NCBI GenBank assembly: GCA_002499905.1 | Contig: DANP01000020.1 | Location: forward strand, 124,001-188,000 | Reading direction: 5' to 3' | DNA from: Methanolinea sp. UBA277 | Lineage (GTDB): Archaea; Halobacteriota; Methanomicrobia; Methanomicrobiales; Methanospirillaceae | DNA length: 64,000 nucleotides | Made by a program: the position numbers and the translations under genes | Notes under the pieces: model-generated | Databases searched by the model: none | What the model was told of the DNA's origin: nothing | What the model saw: the letters and a program-made list of their open reading frames with translations, nothing else | Shown here: positions 8,100-16,088 of the stretch, piece after piece | Position numbering within the stretch: position 1 is the stretch's first letter | Layout of the letters: each line of letters begins with the position of its first letter

Positions 8100-8492
8100 T
8101 TACCCTTCACCCTTCTGCGAGAGCGCCCGCTGCGGACAGATCTCGATGCAGCGGCCGCACAGGACGCAGCGGTCCCCTTCCATGACGAGCTTCCAGTCCT
8201 CGTCGAACGAGAAGACCTCCTGGGGACAGATGCTGATGCAGGCACCGCAGTCCACGCACCGGCTTTCATCGAGAGAGATGATGTCCTCGAGGACGCGGAC
8301 CGAGGCCCCGAGCTCGGCGAGCCGCTCCTTCACCACGCTGCAGGACTCGTCCGGAACATCGATCAGCGCTTCTCCCTCCGATGAATCGATCAGCGCCCGC
8401 TCCACGTTGATGAGCACCCCGGTGTCCCGCACCACCTGGGCGATGATCGGTTTTTTACCGGCCTTCCGGGAGAAGGTCACGATCAGCTTCAC
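8100..8492 (-). CDS. NIL-domain ferredoxin subunit of L-aspartate semialdehyde sulfurtransferase
   Basis: The 130 residues comprise an N-terminal NIL (ACT-like) domain of about 75 residues and two [4Fe-4S] ferredoxin motifs, CVDCGACISICP and CVLCGRCIEICP. In Methanosarcina the homologue works with the DUF39 protein to make homocysteine from aspartate semialdehyde and sulfide; the iron-sulfur subunit is thought to supply electrons. The start is set at GTG 8492 because GGGAGG is about 8 nt upstream and the codon overlaps the partner's stop as GTGA. An in-frame GTG at 8501 lies directly on the ribosome site and is unlikely. Confidence 0.9.
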   Translation of the reverse strand: MKLIVTFSRKAGKKPIIAQVVRDTGVLINVERALIDSSEGEALIDVPDESCSVVKERLAELGASVRVLEDIISLDESRCVDCGACISICPQEVFSFDEDWKLVMEGDRCVLCGRCIEICPQRALSQKGEG

Positions 8493-9997
8493 TTGAGCCA
8501 CCTCCCGCCGAAGAGCTTCCCGAGGTTCATCGCGGTAAGCATGCCGATAACCCGGTCATCGCGGTCGATGACCGGAAGGGCACTGATGTTGTGCTTCTCC
8601 AGTTTCCTGACCGCGATATCGACCGGCTCTTCAGGGGTCGTGGTGATCACCCGTTTCTTCATGATGTCCCTGACCCTGGTGGCCTTCCCGGGGTTGACCA
8701 CCGCTTTCGAGATATCATAGGTGGTCACGATGCCCACCAGTTTCCCGGACTCCTCGATCACCGGAAGGTGGTTGGTCTCTCCCTTCAGGAGCTTCTTCGC
8801 AGCGGTCCGTATCTCCTCGTCCTGTCCTATGGAGATCACCTTACGGTCCATGATATCGAGTACCCGGGGGCCCTGGACCGTCTCCCGCAGGGGGAGTGCG
8901 CTCCTGGTGGTGTCGATCCCGCGGGTCGGCAGGGCCGGTTCGAGCTTCCCTTCCTCGACCCAGGTCTTCAATGTCAGCGCAATCTCGCGGGCACGGCGAT
9001 AACTGGAGAGCGAGGAGGTCCTGACCTCCTCCCCGTGCAGCTCGACGGCTCCGCTCTTGAGTTCCGCGTAGCTGACCTTCCGGAGGGACGGGCGCGACCG
9101 GGAAGGAATCCCATAGTCGATGATATCCACCACGATATCCTCGTCCCGCACTGCGGTCGATCGTACCGTCTCGATATCGAGAACCGGGATGGGGATGCCG
9201 AGACCAACGTAGAGAGTGACCCCGTACCCGGTCATGGTGGCTGCCCTAAGGTAGTCGGGAGACATCTCCTTCATGTCAGCGGTGACCATCAGTGTCCCGA
9301 ACCCGCTGGCAGGAGAGTGCTGGGTCCCCTCCCCGATCACCATACCCGGCGCCCCGCAGAGGAAGGCGGGGACCCCGCTCCCAATCAGGCGGAACGATGG
9401 ATCATTCATGATCGGGTTGAGGAGGCCGGACCCCGAGTAGGTGATATTCCCGCAGTTCGGGAGGAGCATTCCCATATAGGTATAGAGGGACCGGTCCGTG
9501 GAATTCGCGGCGGCATTGTACCGCTGGTACCCGTTCCGGGGGTTGACCATAATTGCCTGGTTCAGGTTCTCGAGCAGCAGTTCGGTGGTTATGGTCCGCC
9601 GGGGATAGCAGTCGGTCCCGGTCGAGAGGGCCCGGAGCTCCACCGCTTTGCCCGATACGAAGTCCTCCATCACGTGGGCCCCGCCGTACCGCGCCTCCCG
9701 CGTGGTCGATTTCTGGGTGGCGCCGATATATGCATCGACCGAAGCGATCCCTCCATAGGCCTCGACATCGTTCAGCCAGACCCTCTCCATCTTGATAGGC
9801 GGATCTGCATGCCCGAAGTTCAGGAACGCACCGGAGGAGCACATGGCCCCGAAGGTTCCGGTGGTGACAACATCCACTTCGCGGAGCGCCCCCTCCTCGC
9901 CCAGTTCATCAACGATATGAGGCATCTCCTCTGCCGTGACCACCCGCGCATTTCCGTCCCTTATCCGCTCCCTGATCAGGCCGATGGTCTTCTCCAT
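8489..9997 (-). CDS. L-aspartate semialdehyde sulfurtransferase (DUF39) with two CBS domains
   Basis: Of 502 residues, about 1-370 are the DUF39/COG1900 homocysteine biosynthesis domain (GTFGAMCSSGAFLNFGH near the N-terminus, C133 in TGTDCYPRR, and PNCGNITYSG). Residues about 380-500 are a pair of CBS domains that could bind adenosyl ligands such as ATP or SAM and tune methionine synthesis. This enzyme replaces the homoserine route in many methanogens. The ATG at 9997 lies about 26 bp from TTAAATAT (10019-10026, minus), so the message is probably leaderless. Confidence 0.92.
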   Translation of the reverse strand: MEKTIGLIRERIRDGNARVVTAEEMPHIVDELGEEGALREVDVVTTGTFGAMCSSGAFLNFGHADPPIKMERVWLNDVEAYGGIASVDAYIGATQKSTTREARYGGAHVMEDFVSGKAVELRALSTGTDCYPRRTITTELLLENLNQAIMVNPRNGYQRYNAAANSTDRSLYTYMGMLLPNCGNITYSGSGLLNPIMNDPSFRLIGSGVPAFLCGAPGMVIGEGTQHSPASGFGTLMVTADMKEMSPDYLRAATMTGYGVTLYVGLGIPIPVLDIETVRSTAVRDEDIVVDIIDYGIPSRSRPSLRKVSYAELKSGAVELHGEEVRTSSLSSYRRAREIALTLKTWVEEGKLEPALPTRGIDTTRSALPLRETVQGPRVLDIMDRKVISIGQDEEIRTAAKKLLKGETNHLPVIEESGKLVGIVTTYDISKAVVNPGKATRVRDIMKKRVITTTPEEPVDIAVRKLEKHNISALPVIDRDDRVIGMLTAMNLGKLFGGRWLK

Positions 9998-10018
9998 ACC
10001 ACTGATCTTCTTTTCTGA

Positions 10019-10026
10019 ATATTTAA
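10019..10026 (-). promoter_or_regulatory. TATA box for the homocysteine operon
   Basis: TTAAATAT on the minus strand is centred about 26 bp upstream of the ATG at 9997. No ribosome-binding site precedes that ATG, which fits leaderless translation. Confidence 0.5.
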
Positions 10027-10058
10027 TGATGTTGTATATTACCCACAGTAATTACTTA

Positions 10059-10067
10059 CTTTTAAAC
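10059..10067 (+). promoter_or_regulatory. TATA box for the nif3-like operon
   Basis: CTTTTAAAC is centred about 27 bp before the ATG at 10090, predicting a leaderless transcript. It is separated from the divergent box at 10019-10026 by about 35 bp. Confidence 0.5.
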
Positions 10068-10089
10068 CCCCGGCAACCGATACCTTCAC

Positions 10090-10797
10090 ATGGACATCGG
10101 GGATGTCATACAGGACCTCGAGCGGATCGCTCCGCCGGACCGGGCCGAGGAGATGGATACCGGGAGAATCGGCCTCATCATCGAGGGGAGGCGGGATATC
10201 GGGAAGGTGGCCTGCGCTCTGGACGTCACGCTCCCTGTGGTCAGGGCTGCGGCGGCGATGGATGCCGGTCTTCTGGTCGTCCACCATACCCCGCTCTGGA
10301 CCCCCGTAACCGTGGTCTCCGGTCCACTCGCCGCCCTCCTGCGGGAGATCCTCTCTGCGGACCTGAACGTGTACGTGATGCATACCAATTTCGACCATGC
10401 CGAAGGCGGGATCAATGATGCCCTTGCATCGCTCCTCGACCTGTCCGTAACCGGCCGGATGAGCCTCGGCATCTGCGGTGACTGCTCTCTCACCCTCCCG
10501 GAAATCGCCCGGCGGCTCGCGGCCCCGCTCATCACCTGGGGCCGCCCATCCCTGCCCTGCAGGATTGGTGTGGTCGGTGGGAGCGGGTTTGACCTTTCCC
10601 TCATCGAAGAGGCCGCCGCCCTTGGTGCAGAGGCCTTTCTCTCCGCAGACCTGAAGCATGCCGCAGCCCGTGCGTCACCCCTCCCGCTCCTCCAGAGCAC
10701 CCACTACGCCCTTGAATCGCCGGGAATGCGGATGCTCGCCGGCCGGATGGGATGGGAGTTTATCGATGATCCCCCGGTCACAGCGGTATGGACGTAA
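10090..10797 (+). CDS. Nif3-like dinuclear metal-centre protein
   Basis: The 235 residues carry the NIF3/YbgI metal ligands: the double histidine in VVHHTPLW (about residues 64-65), HTNFDHAEGG in the middle, and STHYALESPG near the C-terminus. These proteins form toroidal hexamers with two metals per subunit. Some are annotated as GTP cyclohydrolase I type 2, but the reaction is uncertain. The short archaeal form lacks the inserted PII-like domain. It overlaps the SWIM gene by 10 bp. Confidence 0.88.
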   Translation: MDIGDVIQDLERIAPPDRAEEMDTGRIGLIIEGRRDIGKVACALDVTLPVVRAAAAMDAGLLVVHHTPLWTPVTVVSGPLAALLREILSADLNVYVMHTNFDHAEGGINDALASLLDLSVTGRMSLGICGDCSLTLPEIARRLAAPLITWGRPSLPCRIGVVGGSGFDLSLIEEAAALGAEAFLSADLKHAAARASPLPLLQSTHYALESPGMRMLAGRMGWEFIDDPPVTAVWT

Positions 10798-11141
10798 GCG
10801 AACTCTTCATCCGGCTTGAGAACGGACGGCAGCTCACCCCCGACCTTCGCAGGGAGATCACCTGCATCTTCGGAGACCGGGGACGGAAGGGGCTGAAAGC
10901 CATCGACGAGCACCGGATCAAGAAGTACCGGGACTTCTTCGTTGTGGTCGGCACCTCGGACGAATACGTCGTTGAGGATGAGTTCTGTACCTGCCCGGAC
11001 TACCTGTACCGGGGAGGCAGCTGCTGGCACGTGCTTGCGGTCAGGATCGCCTCCCTGACCGGGGACTACGAGGAATACGATCTCTGGTACCAGGACGGCT
11101 GGAACGCCGGTTCTCCGGCTGACAAACAATATTTATCGTAG
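10788..11141 (+). CDS. SWIM zinc-finger protein
   Basis: This 117-residue protein has a clean SWIM signature CxC-x9-CxH (C67, C69, C79, H81) in FCTCPDYLYRGGSCWHVLA. SWIM fingers bind nucleic acids or proteins; archaeal stand-alone versions have been linked to recombination partners, but nothing here fixes a role. It is translationally coupled to the Nif3-like gene (10-bp overlap) and stops 34 bp before alaS, so it may share that transcript. Confidence 0.85.
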   Translation: MDVSELFIRLENGRQLTPDLRREITCIFGDRGRKGLKAIDEHRIKKYRDFFVVVGTSDEYVVEDEFCTCPDYLYRGGSCWHVLAVRIASLTGDYEEYDLWYQDGWNAGSPADKQYLS

Positions 11142-11175
11142 CAAATCCAAATTCATTGATATCACGTGGTTTTCC

Positions 11176-13917
11176 ATGCTCGAGGAAGAATACCAGCTTG
11201 AATATTTTATAACCCAAGGGCTGACCCGGAAGATCTGCAGGAAATGCGGAGCGGCATTCTGGACGAGGAGTCCGGACCAGGAGATCTGCGGTGACGCCCC
11301 CTGTGAGACCTACAATTTCATCGGCAACCCGGTCTTCCGGCAGCATTCCGTCGACGAGATGCGGGAGTCATTTCTCTCCTTCTTCGAAAAGAACAACCAC
11401 ACCCGGATCGAGCGCTACCCGGTCGCTGCCCGGTGGAGAGACGATATCTACCTGACCATCGCCTCCATCGCCGACTTCCAGCCCTGGGTGACCGGCGGCA
11501 TCGTCCCTCCCCCGGCAAACCCGCTCACCATCTCCCAGCCCTGCATCCGGTTGAATGATCTCGATTCCGTGGGCAGATCAGGCCGACACCTGACACTCTT
11601 TGAGATGATGGCCCACCATGCCTTCAACTCGGATTTCGAGGAGATCTACTGGAAGGAGCGGACTCTCGAGCTCTGCGAACAATTCATCAGCTCCATCGGC
11701 GGCGACCTGGAGCGGATCACCTATAAGGAGCACCCCTGGATCGGCGGGGGCAACGCGGGGCCGAGCCTGGAGGTGCTCATCGGCGGGCTCGAGGTCGCAA
11801 CCCTGGTCTTCATGAACCTCGGGCGGCAGAAGACGGACAAGCCGCCGGTCGACCTCAATGGCGAGCTCTACTACCCCATGAAGAACTGGATCGTGGATAC
11901 CGGCTACGGCCTGGAACGATTCGTGTGGGCCTCACGGGGTTCCCCGACCATCTACGATGCCGTATTCCCGGAGATGGTCAGCAGGGTGATGGCATCGGCG
12001 GGGCTCGAGCACTTCCTCGACAACCACGAGTATACCAAGATCCTCTCCCTGAACGCCAAGTTCGCCGGTGTCATGGATATTTCCGGTGCCAACCTCTTCC
12101 AGCTGCGGAAGAAGGTGGCAACCGCGATCGATGTGCCCATCGAGAAGCTCGACAGGATGATCACCCCCATCGAGAAGGTCTATGCTGTCGTGGATCACAC
12201 CCGCTGCCTGGCCTACATGCTGGGAGACTGTATCGTCCCCTCAAATGTACGGGAGGGATACCTCGCCCGGCTGGTCATCCGGCGGACGCTCCGGATGATG
12301 AACGACATAGGGTGCACGGATAACCTCGCTGACCTGATCGAGCAGCAGATGCGGATCACAGGGACCCGGTCGTTCGAACAGGACGTCCTGATCGTGCGTG
12401 AGATTGTTGAACGGGAGGTGGAGAAGTACAACGCAACACTCTCCCGGGGGACCAAGATCGTCCAGAAAGTGGCAAAGACCTACAAGAATAAGCGGGAACG
12501 GGTTCCGCTCAAGGAGATCATCACCCTGTACGATTCGCACGGCATCCCGCCCGAGATCACCCGGGATGTCGCTATCGCGGAGGGAGCGGTCATCGAGCTC
12601 CCTGACAACTTCTATTCCCTTATCGCCGACATGCACTCCCAGTCCGGGGAAGAGGAGGGGCAGGACCCGTTTGCCCGGTTCCGGGACCGGATCAGCGGCC
12701 TGCCGCAGACACGGAAACTCTTCTACGAACAGCCCTGTGATATGGAGTTCGATGCCATGGTGCTCGATTACTTCGACGGGTACGCGGTCCTGGACCAGAC
12801 CCTCTTCTATCCCGAGGGTGGCGGTCAGCCCGCAGATACCGGCATGCTGATCAGCGCTGAGAGCATGGTGCGGATGGATGACGTCCAGAAGATCGGGGAC
12901 GTCATCGTGCACCACACCTCGGGCGGCGTGCTCCGCAGGGGAGACCGGGTGAAAGGGATCGTCGATGAAGAGCGCCGCTGGTCCCTCATGCGCCACCACA
13001 CCGCGACCCACCTCCTCCTCCGGGCAGCAAAGGAAGTGCTCGGGGCACACATCCACCAGGCCGGGGCACAGAAAGGGGTGGAGAGTGCACGGCTCGATAT
13101 CCGGCACTTCAAGCACATCTCACCCGATGAACTGCGCCGGATCGAGATCGCCGCCAACCGGATGGTGATGAGCGACCAGCCCGTGGACATCCGGCACGAG
13201 GACCGGACCAGGGCCGAACAGATGTACGGGTTTGCCCTCTACCAGGGAGGGGTCCCCCCGGGCAGGGAGATCCGGATTGTCCAGGTGGCAGGCGATGTCG
13301 AGGCCTGTGCGGGAACCCACTGCAGGGGAACCGGTGAGATCGGGATGATCAAGATCATCCGGGTCGAGCATATCCAGGACGGGATCGAGCGGCTCGAGTT
13401 TGCGGCCGGTATGGCGGCCGTGGAGTATGTCCAGCATCTGGAGAAGATCATCAGTGATTCATCATCGGTGCTCTCTGTCCAGCAGGAGAACCTCCCCTCC
13501 ACCGTCCAGCGGTTCTTTACCGAATGGAAAGAACAGAAGAAGGAGATCGAGCGCATGTCCCAGCGTCTGGTCGATATGGAGATCGAGACCCTCACACCTG
13601 AGGTGGTGCAGGGAGTGCCGGTTGTCATCCGCAGGATCGATCTTGCGGCCCGTGACCTTGCGTCCATCGCTGCACGGGTCTCTGAACAGGGCGGCGTCGC
13701 GCTGTTCGCCAGCGGTCTCGACCGGGCCCAGGTCGTGCTGATGTCAGGGACCGACCGGGTGAATGCCGGCGAGATCATCGGGCAGGTCTGTGTCCTTCTC
13801 GGCGGGAAAGGCGGCGGTTCCCGGACCCTGGCCCAGGGCGGCGGTCCTGCTGTCGATAAGATCGACCTTGCACTCAAGGTGGGAAAAGAACGTATAATCT
13901 CGGCTCTTCATGACTGA
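11176..13917 (+). CDS. alaS: alanyl-tRNA synthetase (archaeal type)
   Basis: The 913 residues match archaeal AlaRS length. The N-terminus carries a four-cysteine cluster (CRKCG, CGDAPC, residues about 17-43) typical of the archaeal form. The class II aminoacylation core follows. The editing domain has HHTATH (about residues 604-609) and CAGTH (about 709-713), the zinc ligands that clear mischarged Ser and Gly. The C-Ala region includes a predicted coiled coil near residues 770-800 and a glycine-rich DHHA1-like end (GGKGGGSRTLAQGGG). The 3' end overlaps the next gene by 8 bp. Confidence 0.97.
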   Translation: MLEEEYQLEYFITQGLTRKICRKCGAAFWTRSPDQEICGDAPCETYNFIGNPVFRQHSVDEMRESFLSFFEKNNHTRIERYPVAARWRDDIYLTIASIADFQPWVTGGIVPPPANPLTISQPCIRLNDLDSVGRSGRHLTLFEMMAHHAFNSDFEEIYWKERTLELCEQFISSIGGDLERITYKEHPWIGGGNAGPSLEVLIGGLEVATLVFMNLGRQKTDKPPVDLNGELYYPMKNWIVDTGYGLERFVWASRGSPTIYDAVFPEMVSRVMASAGLEHFLDNHEYTKILSLNAKFAGVMDISGANLFQLRKKVATAIDVPIEKLDRMITPIEKVYAVVDHTRCLAYMLGDCIVPSNVREGYLARLVIRRTLRMMNDIGCTDNLADLIEQQMRITGTRSFEQDVLIVREIVEREVEKYNATLSRGTKIVQKVAKTYKNKRERVPLKEIITLYDSHGIPPEITRDVAIAEGAVIELPDNFYSLIADMHSQSGEEEGQDPFARFRDRISGLPQTRKLFYEQPCDMEFDAMVLDYFDGYAVLDQTLFYPEGGGQPADTGMLISAESMVRMDDVQKIGDVIVHHTSGGVLRRGDRVKGIVDEERRWSLMRHHTATHLLLRAAKEVLGAHIHQAGAQKGVESARLDIRHFKHISPDELRRIEIAANRMVMSDQPVDIRHEDRTRAEQMYGFALYQGGVPPGREIRIVQVAGDVEACAGTHCRGTGEIGMIKIIRVEHIQDGIERLEFAAGMAAVEYVQHLEKIISDSSSVLSVQQENLPSTVQRFFTEWKEQKKEIERMSQRLVDMEIETLTPEVVQGVPVVIRRIDLAARDLASIAARVSEQGGVALFASGLDRAQVVLMSGTDRVNAGEIIGQVCVLLGGKGGGSRTLAQGGGPAVDKIDLALKVGKERIISALHD

Positions 13918-14518
13918 TGATGTGATTGTGCTCCAGCCCGGCGACGAACGGGCACAGAAGATCGGCAAGGCGATCGCCAGCCAGACGGCAAACGATATCC
14001 TCCATATTCTCTCCCAGGGGCAGAAGACCGCATCCGACCTGACCGGACTCCTCAACATACCCATGGGGACCCTCAAGTACCACATCGACAACCTGCTCGA
14101 AGCGGGGCTCGTGGAGATCGCTGAGACCCGGTACAGCGTCAAGGGGAGAGAGGTAAAGGTCTACCAGCTGAAAGACCAGCTGGTCATCGTTGCCCCGAAG
14201 ATGACCAACATCCGCTCTATTCTCCTGAAGTACGCATCACTCTTCGCAATCGTGATTGTGGCCTCGATGGCGATGCTGGCCATCCTCCCGCTGTTCCAGG
14301 CACCCCCGGACATGGTAAGCGCCCCTGCATTCTCCGAAGATGGAGGTGGCGGCGGAGGGGGAGGAGCAGGGATCATGGCCGAGAAGGCACCCCTGGCCGA
14401 GGCGGTGCCGGAGGCGCGGGTCGTTGCCCCGGTGCTGGCCTTCTTCATGGGCGGATGCATGGTCGTTCTCCTGCTCTTCCTGTACGAGGCCTACAAGTGG
14501 CAGAAGAATAACTACTGA
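13910..14518 (+). CDS. membrane-anchored winged-helix regulator
   Basis: The 202 residues have a clear layout. Residues about 15-90 form an ArsR/MarR-like winged helix (ASDLTGLLNIPMGTLKYHID). A first transmembrane helix spans about 107-125 (SLFAIVIVASMAMLAILPLF). A loop of about 50 residues contains a run of eight glycines. A second helix (VLAFFMGGCMVVLLLFLY) precedes a short basic tail. The DNA-binding domain would face the cytoplasm, suggesting direct membrane-to-promoter signalling. Its 8-bp overlap with alaS implies co-translation, so a link to translation or charging is possible but unproven. Confidence 0.75.
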   Translation: MTDDVIVLQPGDERAQKIGKAIASQTANDILHILSQGQKTASDLTGLLNIPMGTLKYHIDNLLEAGLVEIAETRYSVKGREVKVYQLKDQLVIVAPKMTNIRSILLKYASLFAIVIVASMAMLAILPLFQAPPDMVSAPAFSEDGGGGGGGGAGIMAEKAPLAEAVPEARVVAPVLAFFMGGCMVVLLLFLYEAYKWQKNNY

Positions 14519-14636
14519 AATCTCTTTTTGGTATTCCCGCACCTGACCTGCCCTTCATGCCCGGGAAACGGCACTCATCCGGGATTCGATGACAGACCTG
14601 TCAGGCAGAGGGGGGAGAAGGAGAAAAGGAAAAAAA

Positions 14637-15434
14637 TTACCGCCGTCTCACCGCACAGATGACGGCAGCACCCGCAAGTCCGGCAGCCAGGGCGGCGAGC
14701 GGGAACGGGACGGCAGAGGGGCTCGTCTGCTGTGGTTCCCCCGATTCGGTCTCTGTTCCGGCCGGGGCGGAAGTCACAGGAGCCGGGCGTTCCACGGTAT
14801 ACTTGATGGTGGTCATGAACCCCTGCTGATCATAGATCTCCACATAGTAGTTACCCGGTTCGGTCACCGGCACCCGGTACGAGAACCAGCCGTCGATTTT
14901 CCCGGGCTGGGTGGTGGTCCTGACATACTGATCCGGAAGCGAGAAGCCTGCCGGTCCGCTGATTCTGAGGGTAATGGTCGCCACACCGAGGTCGGGTATG
15001 TAGCCTTCGATGAGGAGCGCTTCACCGAGGACCCGGTCGCGGGGAGCGGTCAGGAAGATCTCTCCGGACCGGTCGATAATCTCCACCTGCTGGAGGGTGA
15101 CCGAATCTGAGCCGAGCTTTGAGCCGGGATCCTTCAGGAACTGGACCTCGACCTTGTACAGCCCTGCTTCAAGCCCGGTGGTCGGAAACGAGGCGTAAAA
15201 TGCCTTGGATTCGTCAACTACGATCATTCTCCTCCCTATCTCCTGGGGGGTGGTGAACTGGAGCTTATAGAGGACGATATCAAACTGGGTCCCCGTCGGG
15301 AAGGTGGTGTTCCCGCTGACCGGGAGGGGGGCTCCGGCCCGGAGCTCTTCCGGGGCACCGATAAACAGGACATAGCCCTGGACAGCCCCGCAGAGGAGGG
15401 CGATTGACAGCAGAAAAAAAAGAACGCGTCTCAT
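14637..15434 (-). CDS. secreted surface protein with C-terminal anchor
   Basis: The 265 residues begin with a signal peptide (MRRVLFFLLSIALLCGAVQG). The body is beta-rich, with two or three Ig-like repeats suggested by GLEAGLYKVEVQF and EPGNYYVEIYDQQG. A Thr/Ser/Pro-rich stalk (about 225-240) leads to a C-terminal helix ending in RRR, a typical archaeal cell-envelope anchor. It resembles methanogen surface proteins of unknown function. It is convergent with the wHTH gene; the roughly 120-bp gap contains a short T run near 14524. Confidence 0.65.
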   Translation of the reverse strand: MRRVLFFLLSIALLCGAVQGYVLFIGAPEELRAGAPLPVSGNTTFPTGTQFDIVLYKLQFTTPQEIGRRMIVVDESKAFYASFPTTGLEAGLYKVEVQFLKDPGSKLGSDSVTLQQVEIIDRSGEIFLTAPRDRVLGEALLIEGYIPDLGVATITLRISGPAGFSLPDQYVRTTTQPGKIDGWFSYRVPVTEPGNYYVEIYDQQGFMTTIKYTVERPAPVTSAPAGTETESGEPQQTSPSAVPFPLAALAAGLAGAAVICAVRRR

Positions 15435-15482
15435 AGCTCATCGTTTCATCAGTGAAGATAATTAGTTTCCGGGAGGAGGCGC

Positions 15483-16088
15483 CTAGACGAGATCGATGAA
15501 ATTTCTGAGGATCTGCAGCCCCACCACCCCGCTCTTCTCGGGGTGGAACTGGACGCCGTGAACCGTACCGATTGTGACCGCTGAAGCGAACGGACAGATG
15601 TAGCGGGTGGTGGTCAGCGTATGGGACAGGCTGGTGTCCGCGTAGAAGGAGTGGACGAAATAGACGTACGATCCCTCAGTGATACCGGCCATCAGGGGAT
15701 GGTCGGGTATCGCGATATGCAGGGTGTTCCAGCCCATGTGGGGTATCTTGTAGCCCCCGGTCCGGGGAAACCTGCGCACCGTCCCCGGGATGATCGAAAG
15801 ACCGGCATGCCGGCCGTGCTCCTCGCTCCACTCGAGGAGCATCTGCATGCCAAGACAGATCCCGAGCACCGGGACCGAACCGGCGGCATCGGTGATCGCC
15901 CGCTGCATGGCCGCCAGCTGCTCCATTCCATCCCGGAAGGCGCCCACACCCGGGAGCACGATCCCGTCTGCGGCATAGATCTCATCGATATCTGCGGTGA
16001 TCTTCGGTAACGCCCCTGATTTTTCAAGGCCGCGGAAGACGCTCCGGAGGTTTCCGAGGCCGTAATCAACAATCACGATACGTTTCAT
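15483..16088 (-). CDS. hisH: imidazole glycerol phosphate synthase, glutaminase subunit
   Basis: The 201-residue class I glutamine amidotransferase has the triad Cys in GICLGMQMLLE plus His and Glu in VQFHPEKSG. HisH supplies ammonia to HisF in histidine (and AICAR) synthesis. The N-terminus IVIVDYGLGNLRSV is diagnostic. No other his gene is nearby, so the pathway is dispersed. Its start overlaps the PP-loop gene by 23 bp, showing tight coupling to a gene with no obvious histidine role. Confidence 0.96.
   Translation of the reverse strand: MKRIVIVDYGLGNLRSVFRGLEKSGALPKITADIDEIYAADGIVLPGVGAFRDGMEQLAAMQRAITDAAGSVPVLGICLGMQMLLEWSEEHGRHAGLSIIPGTVRRFPRTGGYKIPHMGWNTLHIAIPDHPLMAGITEGSYVYFVHSFYADTSLSHTLTTTRYICPFASAVTIGTVHGVQFHPEKSGVVGLQILRNFIDLV

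Noticed and set aside
8591..10018. 475-codon plus-strand frame
   Set aside because: Antisense to the CBS/DUF39 gene, whose family assignment is secure.
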